Shown one piece after another: positions 42,976 to 54,100 of a stretch of DNA of 64,000 nt. The position numbers were made by a program, and so were the translations under genes. This stretch comes from Doryteuthis pealeii (taxonomy: Eukaryota > Mollusca > Cephalopoda > Myopsida > Loliginidae), in the NCBI GenBank assembly GCA_023376005.1, contig CM042181.1, positions 25,661,117-25,725,116 of the forward strand, in the 5' to 3' direction. Below the pieces are notes generated by a model. It did no database searches. It was given only the letters and a program-made list of their open reading frames with translations, and was not told where the DNA came from. Numbering within the stretch: the first letter of the stretch is position 1; every line of letters begins with the position of its first letter.

Positions 42976-43399
42976 GGACTCTCCATTTTTGATGAGATTT
43001 ATAGGAAGTTCTGAAAAATGTAAAATAATTCCATATTGTTTTCATAGGACAAAAAGAAAATCTCTAAATCGATAAATGTCTAGAATGTCATACGTTTCTT
43101 CCTCCTTTTCTCTCCTTATACAAACTGTTTGTCTAATTTTGTCCGCTGGAATATATCCCCATTTATCAACGTGTGTGTATTGTAGACAAAATATTTTGTG
43201 TTAATTCCCTACATAGCTATGTGTTGTTTTTGCCTGTCCTTTCTGATTTGCTAAACTGATAGCTTATTACGGATATGTTGGGCCATTAAATAAAACCCAA
43301 TAAAAGATTGTAAAAGACATTATTTCGAAAAATGCAATAAGGAGAATGGAATTTTCTTTTACTTCTTTTACATTTATTTCTCAATGCATTTTATTTTCC

Positions 43400-43870
43400 C
43401 CACCAAATCAGAATAGACGTGAAATTACTTTTACCTTGGAGAGCGACGTACAAACCGAAACTCATGCGTGGCCGTTGCAAAAAAAAAAAAAAATGTTTGA
43501 CTCAACAGCGTTTTTCTTCAAGGGCGCCTCAGGCACCGAGCAATTAACTGTCTTCGCTCTTTTTTTAGACAAGGATGCACGTGCTACCTTGTAAAAGGCA
43601 CCCTAGAACCAAGCCAATAATTGTCTCCATACTCATTGAATTTCTTTCGAATATCAAACACAGTCCAGGGAGGGAAGGGCGCTGGAACATTGGCCATGAA
43701 TGTTATCACACAAACCACCCGGCATAAATGCCAGCTATTTTCCCAGCTTCCCACCAAGCCGAAATGGACGAATTAACTCAGCCTTCGCCCCTTTTAGATG
43801 AAAGGACAGGTGCTACCTGGTGGAAGCCCCTCCCGAATCAAGCGAATATTCTTAATCTCACTCACACTAG
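43400..43870. mobile_element. Degenerate repeat family F segments
   Basis: aaccgaaactcatgcgtggc and cttcaagggcgcctcaggca near 43,455-43,540; a second decayed segment with gctacctggtggaagcccct near 43,810. ORFs are chance. Confidence 0.55.
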
Positions 43871-45264
43871 TCTGTGATTCGAGTCTTACCCGGCTTGGAC
43901 GGGTACCACAACTATTAGAGAATATTTATATTGGTGTTCTCAAATCTTCCATAAACGAAAAGATTTTCCAAAAAGCTAATCAATAGAAAGTAGTAAATTA
44001 ATTTATATATAAGATGATTGCAAGCAAAGAGTGTAAAACTAATTATCTTACACGGAGATTCTATCTTAATCAAACATCATCTATTTCTCTACTTTAATTA
44101 ATCCGTGTCTGAAACAAGAAAAACTTAACAACACTAAATCGATATGACATAAAATGATGGAAGATTTGAAGTACGTAATGTTGGTATCAGCATGCTGCAG
44201 TTATCTGCCCCTGGTACTAGGCGGGACCACGAGTCAGTGATTTTTTATTTTTCTGTGATGGGAGGGCCCGTAATAATTTGAATCCTACGGAATTAACAAC
44301 TGATAGTCATTTAAAGTCAGACTAAGTAATAGTAAATAAATGGTGGTACAAATGAGGCCTGACTCATGATTTTTCATGGCCAGCTATATGTCAGTTTTTC
44401 ATGGGTAAATGATTAAAAAAAAAAAAAAAAAAAGAAATAAGTAGTATAAAATTTATTTTATTTTTATGAATTTATATGAAATTTATATGAAAAAAAAAAT
44501 TAAAGTATCCAGAAAATTTAATCACCCGCACTAATATTATTTATTTAGAATTGTAAAAAAATTCGTATAAAGTTTCAGTTTTATTTATTATTATTTTTTA
44601 TTTTTTTAGAAAACCCGTAATTTCTTGACTTGGCCTTAAAAGATAAACAACCCGGCAGAGTTTACATGGTGGTAACTACTAGATTTAGTCAAATATTTTG
44701 TGCTGCAAACTTGTATCGGTACTAAATAGACAATACAGATCTGATGTTCACTCAGTGTTTGAGAAAATTCTCGCAAAATGGTCCATACGCAGAGAAGCTC
44801 CCGTAAAATAAATGGATATAAAATAAGGTTGTTTTAAAACCAATTGAACAATTTTTATTAGTTTTTGAACCGGTTTATTTGAAGAAATGTATAAAATGAC
44901 GATCGATAAAGTTATCTAAAAAACATAACGTTCCTAATTTTTTAGCTTATATAATAAACTGTTCTTTCTCTGACTGTTATATTCGGTTTTGAGCAACAAC
45001 CGGTTATGCTTTTATCACAACACAAAGATAGCCAATGAAAGATAGAACATTTGAGCAATCGTTTGGTCGTCTCGAGGGGAAAAACAAACTCCCTCAGTCA
45101 TGTTCTTATCTTTGGAAAGGATGCAGTAGAATGAAAAACCAGCTGAGACTGGCTCTAAAGATTACAACCTTACGGTAGAACCATCACATTGTATCAAAGG
45201 GAATGGACTGAATAGTTTGACACTTGCATCATACTGGTCGTGGGGATCGAACTGGGTTAGTAAA
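43871..45264. other. AT-rich spacer, no gene seen
   Basis: Poly-A tract near 44,415-44,433, otherwise unassigned low-GC DNA. No domain or convincing splice-bounded exon. Confidence 0.5.
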
Positions 45265-45376
45265 ATGTTTTACAATATTTTGTATCATGAGGCCTTATTC
45301 GGCAGTTCCGGATGTTTTTTTTCCAATGTCATGAAGATGACAAACCACATTACTGTGAGATGCCGAACTCGCATGA
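45265..45376 (-). mobile_element. Small mariner-like fragment
   Basis: gtgagatgccgaactcgcat at 45,355 parallels gtgagatgccgagctcacct in the mariner fragment at 38,111. The rest is diverged. It ends where Helitron sequence begins. Confidence 0.5.
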
Positions 45377-46544
45377 TATACAATGCCAATCAATAAGTCC
45401 CAAGGACAATCATTAAAAGTAACTGGACTTCATCTGATGCAACTCTGCTTTTCTCATGGCCAGCTCTATGTTGGTTGTTCAAGGGGTGGGAATAGAAACA
45501 AACTATTTGTATTGACCCCGAATAGGAAAACCAAAAATGTTGTTTATCATACAGCTTTGCAATAAGTTCCAAATAGACAAAATTATATCATTGATGAAAA
45601 CTGTTGATTGTTTGAAAAATATTGTTCAAGTTTGATCAAACTTAATGTGAACTCAATTCATGAATTGTCATTGTTTAACTGAAGGACTATTTAAAGCCCT
45701 CCACAGGAGCTACCTTAATATACAGCCCGATAGTGTGGCTTTTAAGCTAATTTATAATGAAAATCAAATTTATATTTATTTAACAAATAACCTTTGCTAG
45801 GTGAATTTGTGACCATAGCTAGTTTTTTGTTAGATCTACCTTATTGGTAGATTAAGCCGTTATGCCATTTTATACTTCAATATATTCATATCTTATTATA
45901 ATGGAGATTGTGTGTTTTTCTGTCTGTAACCGAAACTATATTCCTACTCAAGTCACAATTCCCTTAGTTAATTACATCACATTCTCCATGATTTTATTTT
46001 TATCTAAATCTCAATTATTAATAAAATTGTTTTACATTATTAATACTGTTAACTATGTCTACGTACTGATAACATGCAATTATATTTATATATACAACAA
46101 AATAGCAGTTTACAGTGTGAACGGGAAGGCTAATTTGCATATTAATATTAAAAAATCGAATTTAATAAATATGGGCTTAGTATTATTGATTTCTAACTGT
46201 TTGGTTTTATTTTAATGAATATAAGCAAAAATCTCTTCAATGAATCTTAAATGAAATCCATTAACAAGAAAAAATAACTGTCATTTTATTCTTTACTTCC
46301 TCTTTTAACTAAATACTTAAATTAGAAAAAATAACAATGAAAGACGAGAGTGATGGAAGAGTAAGTTTCAGTTGTTCCATTTTTTAATATACTGCCTCTG
46401 TTTCAAATCTTTTATTATACTCCCTCTGTTTCAAATCTTTTTATCTGTATTCTTATTTAGTTTCATTAGCCTTTCTAATTTAATACAATATTTTATTACA
46501 TTAGAATTAAATACTTGCACCCGGAGGGTGCATATATCTGCTAG
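45377..46544 (+). mobile_element. Helitron, 3' part with helicase remnant and intact 3' terminus
   Basis: It begins in the Pif1-type helicase frame (45,383) and ends at CTAG (46,541-46,544) followed by T. A GC-rich hairpin GCACCC-GGA-GGGTGC at 46,517-46,531 lies 9 bases before the terminus, the standard Helitron 3' end (hairpin then CTRR, insertion before T). The last 660 bp are found again on the minus strand at 48,399-49,020 and 52,390-52,945. The Rep part and the 5' end are missing. Confidence 0.88.
45383..45565 (+). pseudogene. Helitron Pif1-like helicase, C-terminal fragment
   Basis: 60 residues: INKSQGQSLKVTGLHLMQL, then CFSHGQLYVGCSRGGNRNKL, then NVVYHTALQ. INKSQGQS and QLYVGCSR correspond to the conserved late helicase motifs (the usual text is INKAQGQ and QLYVACSR) in Helitron RepHel proteins, and the end NVVYHTAL is typical of their C-terminus. 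It lacks the Walker motifs and the Rep nuclease, so it is dead. The ATG is internal to the original protein. Confidence 0.88.
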
Positions 46545-47413
46545 TAACTTATAATTAATTTAAAAAGAAAAAATATAAGTGAGGTGAAGTATATCTTAAA
46601 CATTTAATAATGTTCATTGAGAAAGTATAATGATAGGCGTGAACGTGAATGCGGATACTTACCCCATCAAATTGCAAATAGGGTTATTTTTACTGATTTA
46701 TGTAAAGGCAGATGTAAGCATTTAGTTGAGTGAAACTTGTGCGTGAGATATTTTAAGTGGAAAGTGGCTGCACAGATTCCAGTCCACTATCTTAGCAGTC
46801 CCGCAGTTAGTCCAGTGACAGGGGAAAGTGCGAGACGACTGGGCTGCCGAGCTGTTGCAGGGTGTTGTCTAAAGTAGTATTGAGTCACTTCACGAGATGC
46901 AAGCCTCCCTGGAAGCCCCCAACGCTTGCACCCAAGTGCCAGGTTGTGTTCACAAAAACATTTAGTTATGGTTGATATAAAAGAAAAAAAATCTCTTTTT
47001 TTTTAAATAAAGAATAAGTGAGGTATAGTATATCATGATTAGCCTTTAATACCTTCCTTAAGAAAGTATAATAATCGGCGTGAGTGCAAACACAACACTT
47101 GTTGAAATCTTCACTTTGTCGTAAATTTGGTTCGAACCATTCGGAACAACCATTTTCAAAGTAGCCACTCACCGGGTGCCGGGTGGATGGTGAAGAAAAG
47201 AGTTGGATAGGGTGGCATAAAAACCATTTGAGTATTTCCGGTTTTTTCTTTCTTTTTACAAAATCTATATGACAATATCTAAGTCACGAACACTTAAATA
47301 ACATACATGTTGGTTTTTAAAAACATTTTTACAATGAGATTTAAATCCTATGAATTCTTATGCAAGCATGAAATACAAAATAATTTTAATACAAAATATT
47401 GTAAAGTACATAG

Positions 47414-47459
<46 letters not shown>

Positions 47460-47716
47460 TAGAAAGTCAAAATTATATTATCATCAATGATATTAATAGA
47501 ATAAGACATGAACGTACGTGTTCAAATTTTGCGCCCTGTCATTAGCTCAAATAAACAGTAGATAATTCAGTTTTGATTGTGAGAAGGAAAGAAAAAAATA
47601 TAATGAGAGAGAGAGAATGTTATACATTAGACGCTTATCGTCTGCTTTTATGGGATGAAAGAAAGAAAGAATGGTAAACAGAATGACAGAGAAATAAACG
47701 GATGATATTGCTAGGT

Positions 47717-47798
<82 letters not shown>

Positions 47799-48398
47799 TT
47801 TATATATTAGAGAGAGGTAAAAAAAGAAATGAAAAAACGCTTATTCTGTAAACTTATTTTTAAAGTTATGTTTAAAAAAAAGAACGATGGGATTTGATTT
47901 CCAAAATAATTATAAGATCTTTCGAGGGTCAACAAATTATTCAATTAAAACTTTTGCCACTTCTTTATTAACAGATGGAAATAAACTGAAAATTAAAATT
48001 AAACTAGTCTAATTAATATAGATGTAAGGAATGTGCAATAAACAAATAACGATGACGTTGAATATGAAGGCATATAGCTACTTGAAATGGTGAGGGTTAG
48101 TCGACTCATAGTGTTAGTAAAATGAAAACGGAGGTACTAGACAGATGTGCTTACACGTTGGTTTACTTCACAGAACAGAATGATAGAAGGGATAAAGACA
48201 AAGAGGGAAAACGAATTACACGACAATTCTTATGGCGCGTAGTAATTTTACCACGTAGTTCTGGAAACGTGACCTATGGGCAATAGTCTATGCTGAAGGG
48301 ACTATTGTAGTTGGTAAAATTCAATAGATGATCTATAAAATAACTTACACAAAAAATATGATACAAGCGTATGTAATTTAAAGGGTACATTAAAAAAA
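46545..48398. other. Spacer between Helitron copies; microsatellites
   Basis: A (TTA)n tract at 47,416-47,457 and a long (CT)n tract at 47,720-47,791. Two similar stretches lie at 46,583-46,720 and 47,012-47,150 (tatatcttaaacatttaata against tatatcatgattagccttta; both contain ggcgtgaacg- or ggcgtgagtg-type text), suggesting an old direct duplication. No gene seen. Confidence 0.6.
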
Positions 48399-49020
48399 CT
48401 AGCAAATATATGCACCCTCCGGTGCAAGTATTTAAGTTTTAATGTAATAAAATAAAATATATTTAAATTGGAAGGGCTAATGAAACTTGATAAGAATGCA
48501 GATAAAAGATTTGAAACTTAGTCTTCCATCACTCCCGTCTCTCATGACTAATTTTTCCTAATTTAACTATTTAGTTAAGATAGGAAGTAGGAATAAAATT
48601 ACAGTTATTCCTTCTAGTTAAAGGATTTCTTTTAAGATTTATTGAAGAGATTTTTGCTCGTATTCATTGAGAAAAAAACCAAACAATTAGAAATCAATAA
48701 TACCTAGCACATATTTATTAAAATCAAATATTTAATATCAATATGCAAATTAGCCTTCTCGTTGACACTGTACACAGCTATTTTTTGTATATATAAATAC
48801 AATTGCATGTTATTAGTATGTGTATGTGGCTAACAGTATTAATAATGTGAAACAATTTTATTAATAATTGATGTTTAAATAAAAAATAAGTTCATGTAGA
48901 ATGTGATGCAAATAACTAAGGGAATTGTGACTTTAGTAGTAATATAGTTTCGGTTACAGACAGAAAAACACACAATCTCCATTATAATAAGATATATGAA
49001 TAAGATTTTCTATGTAAATT
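48399..49020 (-). mobile_element. Helitron 3' end, copy 2
   Basis: The minus strand ends with the hairpin GCACC-GGA-GGGTGC (48,425-48,412) and CTAG at 48,402-48,399, then T. It aligns to 45,885-46,544 along its full length (tggagattgtgtgtttttct, taatttgcatattgatatta). There is no helicase sequence. It forms a 2-kb-spaced inverted pair with copy 1. Confidence 0.88.
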
Positions 49021-49082
49021 TATGTATCAATAAAAGAAAACTTAAAATCAGCGATTTCCATGGATACGATGATATTGTGTAG

Positions 49083-49275
49083 ATATGGATGGTATAATGA
49101 TTATTAAGAAAATAAAGTTCTGGGTGAGGTTGTTTGTGTTTCACTTCACGTTAATGCTCTTGGGAAAGACACGAATATGCCGCTTCTGCCCATTAAAATG
49201 TATGGGTAAAATTGTAGGGTAGCCTAGACCCTCTAGCCTTGGTATGGTAACTCGTCTAGGAGAAAGGGGGCTAGC
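49083..49275 (+). mobile_element. SINE-1, decayed
   Basis: ggtataatgattattaagaa, gctcttgggaaagacacga and tgtatgggtaaaattgtagg follow the family in order; the tail is replaced. Confidence 0.65.
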
Positions 49276-49539
49276 ATTTTTAAGGGAGACTGACTCTGTC
49301 TTCAGTCTCATTCTGGCAATTCCCACAGGAAGAATTGGTGCCAAGTTGTATAACACCTTGTCCTCTCCTCGAATGTATGTATCATGAAGAGGGTGATTTG
49401 CTTACATACCTTCCATACAACCTTGTCTCGGTCTGTGCTATGATCCGGGCGCAGATAAATGCGGTTTCATGAAACTGACGGATGCCATAAAATTGATATC
49501 AGAATGCCAAAAACATTATTATTTACTTATTTATTTATT

Positions 49540-49720
49540 TCACTCTTTGCGAGTTTTTCACACCAGCGTTAGCTGATGGTCTTTCACTGAAGTGTGATTT
49601 ACGACAAGTCTTCTCAACTCTCCAGGACTCTTCTGAGTATTCTATTCGATCTTAATGATATTGTTGTTTGGATGGTCTCGATTCCTCCTCTGATCTCCAA
49701 TTCCCCCAGGGCTGCCGAAT
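49540..49720 (-). mobile_element. LINE 3' end fragment
   Basis: tcttctcaactctccaggac, then gtttggatggtctcgattcc, parallels 60,300-60,440. The minus-strand sense reads as the C-terminal region of a LINE ORF2 (IETIQTT- and ARILRR-type text). Confidence 0.6.
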
Positions 49721-50580
49721 TGTGATTCATGTTACCAAAATATCACAAAACTTTTGATTCACTCTAATATCATTATCACTTATTACAGTTTAAAGTATAT
49801 ATGTTCTTTTTATAAAGAATAACAATTAATTTAGTTCCACATGAAATCATAGTTTTATTTTATTCTGTGAAGTTTGAGTTAAAAGTTCGAATGTTTCTTT
49901 ATATTTTTGATAACGTGTTCTAGAGAGGAGACACGTCCCACCCCAGTAAGTGTAGGGAATGGGGAGGGGAGCTTTACAAGGGTCAAGGATTTGGATAGAT
50001 ATAATCCTGGATTTAGTGATAGATTAGTTGTCTAAATTTGCAGTAGACCAAATACTAAGAAAGGTGTGTGTCATTGTTAAGTGGGTGGAGATGCTAATAA
50101 TGTGGTTTGGGGCTAAAGCAGACTGAAAAGGTTTTGGGAATCCCTGTGATCTGATTACTTGTAATGATCAGGTGTGAACAAGTAATACATTTTCAAATCG
50201 TTAAATAGTTTTTTTGTGCATTTTTTTCCCTCTGATTTTTGTCACTTTTTATCGTTATGTTGATAAGAATCAATTGATTAAATCCTTTTAAATTATTCGA
50301 GTTTACAAAAGTAAGAAATAAAACAAAGAGACGATGAGAAGAATATGTAGAGAGTTAAAAGGAAAAAGATATTAAAAAAAGACAGAAAGAACACAAAGAG
50401 AAGAGAGAAATCTGAAATACAGTAGAGTATAATGAGAGAAGTAAAAAGAAGTGTGTGTGAGAGAGGGAGAGAGAGATTAAGTATACTTTGAGAAAAAAAA
50501 TCACTGATATAACTGAATTCTTAAAATGTCTTATGTTGCCCTAACAACGGATTTTCTCATTTCTCTATAGCGAGACCAGG
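49721..50580. other. Spacer, no gene seen
   Basis: Purine-rich low complexity at 50,310-50,490. No domain. Confidence 0.5.
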
Positions 50581-50588
50581 TTTTGTGA

Positions 50589-50621
<33 letters not shown>

Positions 50622-50625
<4 letters not shown>

Positions 50626-50960
50626 TGACTTACGAGTTTAATTCGTTCCGCTCGTAACTCAATTTGCTCGTATATCAAATCAACTTTTCCTATTGAAATA
50701 GACTGAAATGCCACTAACAAAAAAACACCCTAATTTTTGTTACGTTTTTTTTAAATAGAGAAAATAGCACAGTATTGTATATTTTTATAAATAATATTTT
50801 TCTTTGACGTAATAAATTTGGAAGCTTAAATGATTTTAGAGAACTTATTTACATAAATGTACCTGAAACTCGCTCGTATCTCAAATTTTATCACTCAACT
50901 CAAAGCAAAAAAGTCGACCGAATGACAGCTCATTATACAGAAAAATCGTAAGTTAAGCTA
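50622..50960 (+). mobile_element. MITE family B copy next to a TA tract
   Basis: Starts ttgacttacgagtttaattc directly after a (TA)n tract (50,589-50,622) and ends cgtaagttaagcta. The body has gactgaaatgccactaac and gaatgacagctcattatac. Confidence 0.8.
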
Positions 50961-51074
50961 CCACTGTAAATAAATAAATAGGGGGAGTTTTTTTTTTTTT
51001 GGGGGGGGGGGTTAAGCAAAAGATTTTTTCTTGTAGAAATTTGTTGGGTGATTAACATCCAACTGTTGTGAACT

Positions 51075-51290
51075 GAATATACTGTTGGTTTTAACAACAG
51101 CAACTAAGTACTGCTCACTGATGCCCAAAACAGCTTGTATTTATGGAACTCAAGAATAGTCCATTCATGTATTTGAGGGATTCCATTCCTTGAATCCTGA
51201 TTGGCTGCTTGGTCTCTACAATGTTATGAGGCTTCATAAATACTCTGGCATTCTGCAGGAGGATCGCAACAAGGTTAGATCCATATTAAG
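51075..51290 (-). mobile_element. Repeat family E copy
   Basis: Complement of 25,365-25,605: aacagcttgtatttatggaa, gattccattccttgaatcct, ggctgcttggtctctacaat and actctggcattctgcagg. Confidence 0.8.
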
Positions 51291-51769
51291 TTACGGTTTC
51301 TTGTTGCCTTGTCTTACCAATTCGACAGTAATTGGAACTTAGTATATTTATTTTACATCTCACCTTCCACCCAGCCATCATTGCGCGGGTGTAGTGGCTT
51401 TTGAGGGGAAATTAGTTCCTTTCGGTCTGGCCGATGACAGGGGAGCATTTTATTCTTAAATGTAAACTGCATTCTAAAAATTAGTTTATTGCAAAAATTA
51501 TTTTGATCGCGCAAAAATATTGGGGGGGGGGGGCTATTCAAAATGGTTGCAACTCGGAGTGCTCTAGGTTTGAACAGAGGTCTGTCATCAAAGTTTTGGT
51601 GGCTGAGCAGTGCAAACCATGTAGATAAGATGTTTACAAATAGTTTCAACATAGGTTTGCCACAACTTGGAATAGAAACTCTCCGGTAAAGAAAAATTCC
51701 GGGCACAGTGGTTAGTAGATAAGATTTTGCTGGTGTGTCCATATGTAGGAATCAATAGGAGAATGTTGC

Positions 51770-52025
51770 TTATTTGAATGTTTTGTGAGATGGGAGGTAA
51801 GTGGCCATACAACTGTTGTTTTATAGAGTGCTGCTTTTAGCATTTGTTCAAAATAGTACACAACATCCTTGTGTGGTTCTTATTTACCTTTTTCTCCCGG
51901 CATTTTGTTAAAGTCCAAGTGGTTCAACCACGGTAGTACTGACATGGTCACAGTTTGAAATAATTTTATTTTATCCGAGAGATTAGATTTCCATATGGTC
52001 ATTAACATGTCAATGCTTTACCTCA
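51770..52025 (-). mobile_element. LINE fragment (family G)
   Basis: gtggccatacaactgttgtt, aaagtccaagtggttcaacc and gattagatttccatatggtc match the 27-kb fragments. The minus frame gives MYGHLPPISQNIQIS. A further stretch of it may extend left to about 51,700. Confidence 0.75.
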
Positions 52026-52389
52026 AATCAGCCTAATGTCAAATAAAAATTAATTTACAACCAAGCAGTAAGGATAGTCTTTTAATGTGGATACTGAATA
52101 GGAATGAATAAACATTCAAGCAGTTTGATACAGTTCCAATTTGAAGGAAAAAAAAGTATTGATCGAAGAAGAAAAAAGGTAAGTTTTTTGTTTCTTTTTC
52201 CGTATCCCTCTTACTTCCGCTGCTGCGCAGTGCAGTAATTTATTCTCGCCAGGAACTTTTAGTGGTTAATAATTCATCTTGCCGTTCATTTGTTTAAAAA
52301 ATTGTTTTCAATTTTAAAGAAAACATAAGAAACGATTAGTTATAGAATAAACCGAATATGATAGAATTTAAATTATTAATGATGCTTGC

Positions 52390-52945
52390 AAGAATATACA
52401 TCCTCCGGACGTAAGCATTTCAGTTTTAATGTAATGAAATATACTAAATTAGAAAGACTAACAAAATTAAATAAGAAAGCATATAAAAGATTACACTGAC
52501 TTTAATTATATTTTAATTGGTTTCTATATGAAATCATTCATAGGTTTGATTTTAATACGTTGGAGAATGAAAATAATATTAGAAAGCAATAACACCAAGT
52601 AATTATTTATTCAACCCGGTTTTCTTAATACCAGCATGCAAATTAACTACACTATATATTATTAAAACCGTCATTTCTTATTGATATATAAGAGACATTG
52701 CAAGATTTTAAACGCATTAATAATGTGGTCCGTTTTTAGACAAATCTAACTCAGATTTTCATTGAAACATTGTTGATAAATAAGATTTATTCTATACTAA
52801 TTATTGATGTTTTTGACTATAAATTAAATACTCATTGATAGACTTACGCAATTTCTGAGTGTAGTGTGTCATAAGCAGTAACTTAGTTTCGGTTATAGAC
52901 AAATAGACACTGAATCTCCATTATTATAAGATATATAAAGTAGGT
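52390..52945 (-). mobile_element. Helitron 3' end, copy 3 (most diverged)
   Basis: It aligns with copies 1 and 2 (tagtttcggttatagacaaa, aatctccattattataagat). The hairpin has decayed to cttacgtccggaggatgta and the terminus to CAAG. Internal parts are deleted. Confidence 0.75.
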
Positions 52946-53092
52946 CCGCAAAATGGTTAGAATTTTGTTTTTCAAATTTTATTTTATTTCATTGAACCCG
53001 ACATTTGTTAAAAATCTTTCAAACTTTTAACTTAAAAAGGATTTTAAACAGCCAATAAAATATTTACTTTTCTCTCGTTGGATCTACAACAA

Positions 53093-53143
<51 letters not shown>
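53093..53143. repeat. (CA)n/(TA)n microsatellite
   Basis: Borders the hammerhead element cluster at 53.16-54.1 kb. Confidence 0.95.
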
Positions 53144-53274
53144 ATTTAATATACCAAGCGTGTTGGTAGATCCTTGTTATTCGTATTTCATATAACCGCT
53201 AGGAGAAGCTAATTTGTAAAAAGTGCTCGATACTAAGTAGAGCCAAGTAATAAGGATATCTACTGAGTCAGACG

Positions 53275-53312
53275 AACTACTATTAGTTTCGCATAAAGCT
53301 CTTCAGGGCTAA
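53275..53312 (-). ncRNA. Hammerhead motif, left arm of element 1 (stem I impaired)
   Basis: Mirror of the right arm: core complement tcttcag at 53,300-53,306. One G is missing just after the cleavage site (gttcg instead of ggttcg), which breaks stem I pairing, so this arm is probably weak. Confidence 0.5.
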
Positions 53313-53328
53313 AATCTGAGTCAGATTT

Positions 53329-53367
53329 TAGCCCTGAAGAGCTTTATGCGAAACTAATAGTAGGTTC
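53329..53367 (+). ncRNA. Hammerhead ribozyme, type I (element 1, right arm)
   Basis: Core ctgaaga (53,334-53,340). Stem II is GC/GC with loop uuuau, gaaa is at 53,350-53,353 and stem III is ACUA/UAGU. The cleavage triplet is GUA with cleavage after A53362. Stem I pairs ggtt (53,363-53,366) with agcc (53,330-53,333), one G-U. Stem II is only two pairs. Confidence 0.7.
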
Positions 53368-53654
53368 GTCTGACTCAGTAGATATATATATATATATATA
53401 TATTTACTTCTAAACTCTACCGGTGAGGAAAAAACGTAGATAACTCAGTTTTTCAAAATAAAGACATTTTTCAAACGGCCACCAAAGAAAAAAGAAAAGA
53501 CCAGCACATCCGTACTTTCTGAAAATAATCATTAGTATCATATGTAGTAACCAAAAGAAAGAAAAACACCCGAGGAGTTTTCTAATTTATATATGTAAAA
53601 AGTGCTCAATACGCTAAGTAGAGCATAATTATGAGGACCTACATGAGTCAGGCA

Positions 53655-53697
53655 CTATCTACCTAGGTTTCACCCGAATGGTTCTTCAGGATAATTC
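53655..53697 (-). ncRNA. Hammerhead ribozyme, type I (element 2, left arm)
   Basis: The complement of the right-arm motif. Stem III here is ACC/GGU with loop UA (fully Watson-Crick), and stem I gatagt/attatc is kept. The C-to-U difference between arms keeps pairing as G-U, a compensated change consistent with selection on structure or with chance. Confidence 0.8.
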
Positions 53698-53710
53698 TGA
53701 AATAATTCAG

Positions 53711-53753
53711 AATTATCCTGAAGAACCATTCGGGTGAAATCTAGGTAGATAGT
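53711..53753 (+). ncRNA. Hammerhead ribozyme, type I (element 2, right arm)
   Basis: Core ctgaaga (53,718-53,724). Stem II is ACC/GGU within accattcgggt, and gaaa is at 53,736-53,739. Stem III is AUC/GGU with loop UA, cleavage triplet GUA after A53747. Stem I pairs gatagt (53,748-53,753) with attatc (53,712-53,717), five Watson-Crick pairs and one G-U. Confidence 0.8.
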
Positions 53754-53786
53754 GTTTGACCCATGTAGGTCCTTATATATATACAT

Positions 53787-53828
53787 TTTTGCCCTGATGA
53801 GCTACTAAGCGAAACTATTAGTAGGTAT
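53787..53828 (+). ncRNA. Hammerhead ribozyme, type I (element 3)
   Basis: Core ctgatga (53,794-53,800). Stem II is GC/GC with loop uacuaa, gaaa is at 53,811-53,814 and stem III is ACU/AGU. The cleavage triplet is GUA after A53823. Stem I pairs ggta (53,824-53,827) with tgcc (53,790-53,793), including one G-U. Confidence 0.72.
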
Positions 53829-54100
53829 ATCTGACTCATTAGGTTTAACTTTATTATTTGCTCTATTTAGGTATTGAGCACTTTTTAAATCTTAGCTTTA
53901 GATAATCCTAGCGGTTATATATATATATATATCTTTTGGCCAAGTGTTATAGTATTAATCGATTATTTTCGCTTGGTACTACCCTCTTGGTCATTTCTTT
54001 TTTTCATTTTTTCCCCAGGTGAAGTTTGGTAATATATTTTTACTATCAAACTATTTGCCAGGTTTTTCTTACCGCAAGGGTTTACCAATAAGTTTTGTGT
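53787..54100 (+). mobile_element. Hammerhead element 3, single (non-palindromic) unit with full tail
   Basis: The hammerhead (53,787-53,828) is followed by atctgactcatt, tttgctctatttaggtattg, agcactttttaaatcttagc, tcctagcggt, a TA tract, cttttggccaagtgttatag and ttaccgcaagggtttacc. The same order occurs in the 7.36-kb copy, so the unit is at least 310 bp. Confidence 0.8.

Larger units (their letters stand above)
53160..53386. mobile_element. Palindromic hammerhead element 1
   Basis: Arms at about 53,254-53,319 and 53,321-53,386 are reverse complements with one 1-nt indel and a 1-nt centre. The left half continues outwards (minus strand) into the family tail: actcagtagatatcctta, gctctacttagtatcgagca, and ctcctagcgg at 53,210. 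The right half is cut at ctgactcagtaga, where a TA tract begins. Each arm has a hammerhead core. The family tail is shared with 7,362 and 53,846. Confidence 0.85.
53590..53773. mobile_element. Palindromic hammerhead element 2
   Basis: Arms 53,634-53,702 and 53,706-53,773 with a 3-nt centre and a handful of differences. The left half continues (minus strand) into the tail tgctctacttagcgtattga and gcactttttac. The right half is cut at tgtaggtcctt before a TA tract. Same plan as element 1, but arm sequences differ, so they are distinct copies. Confidence 0.85.
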
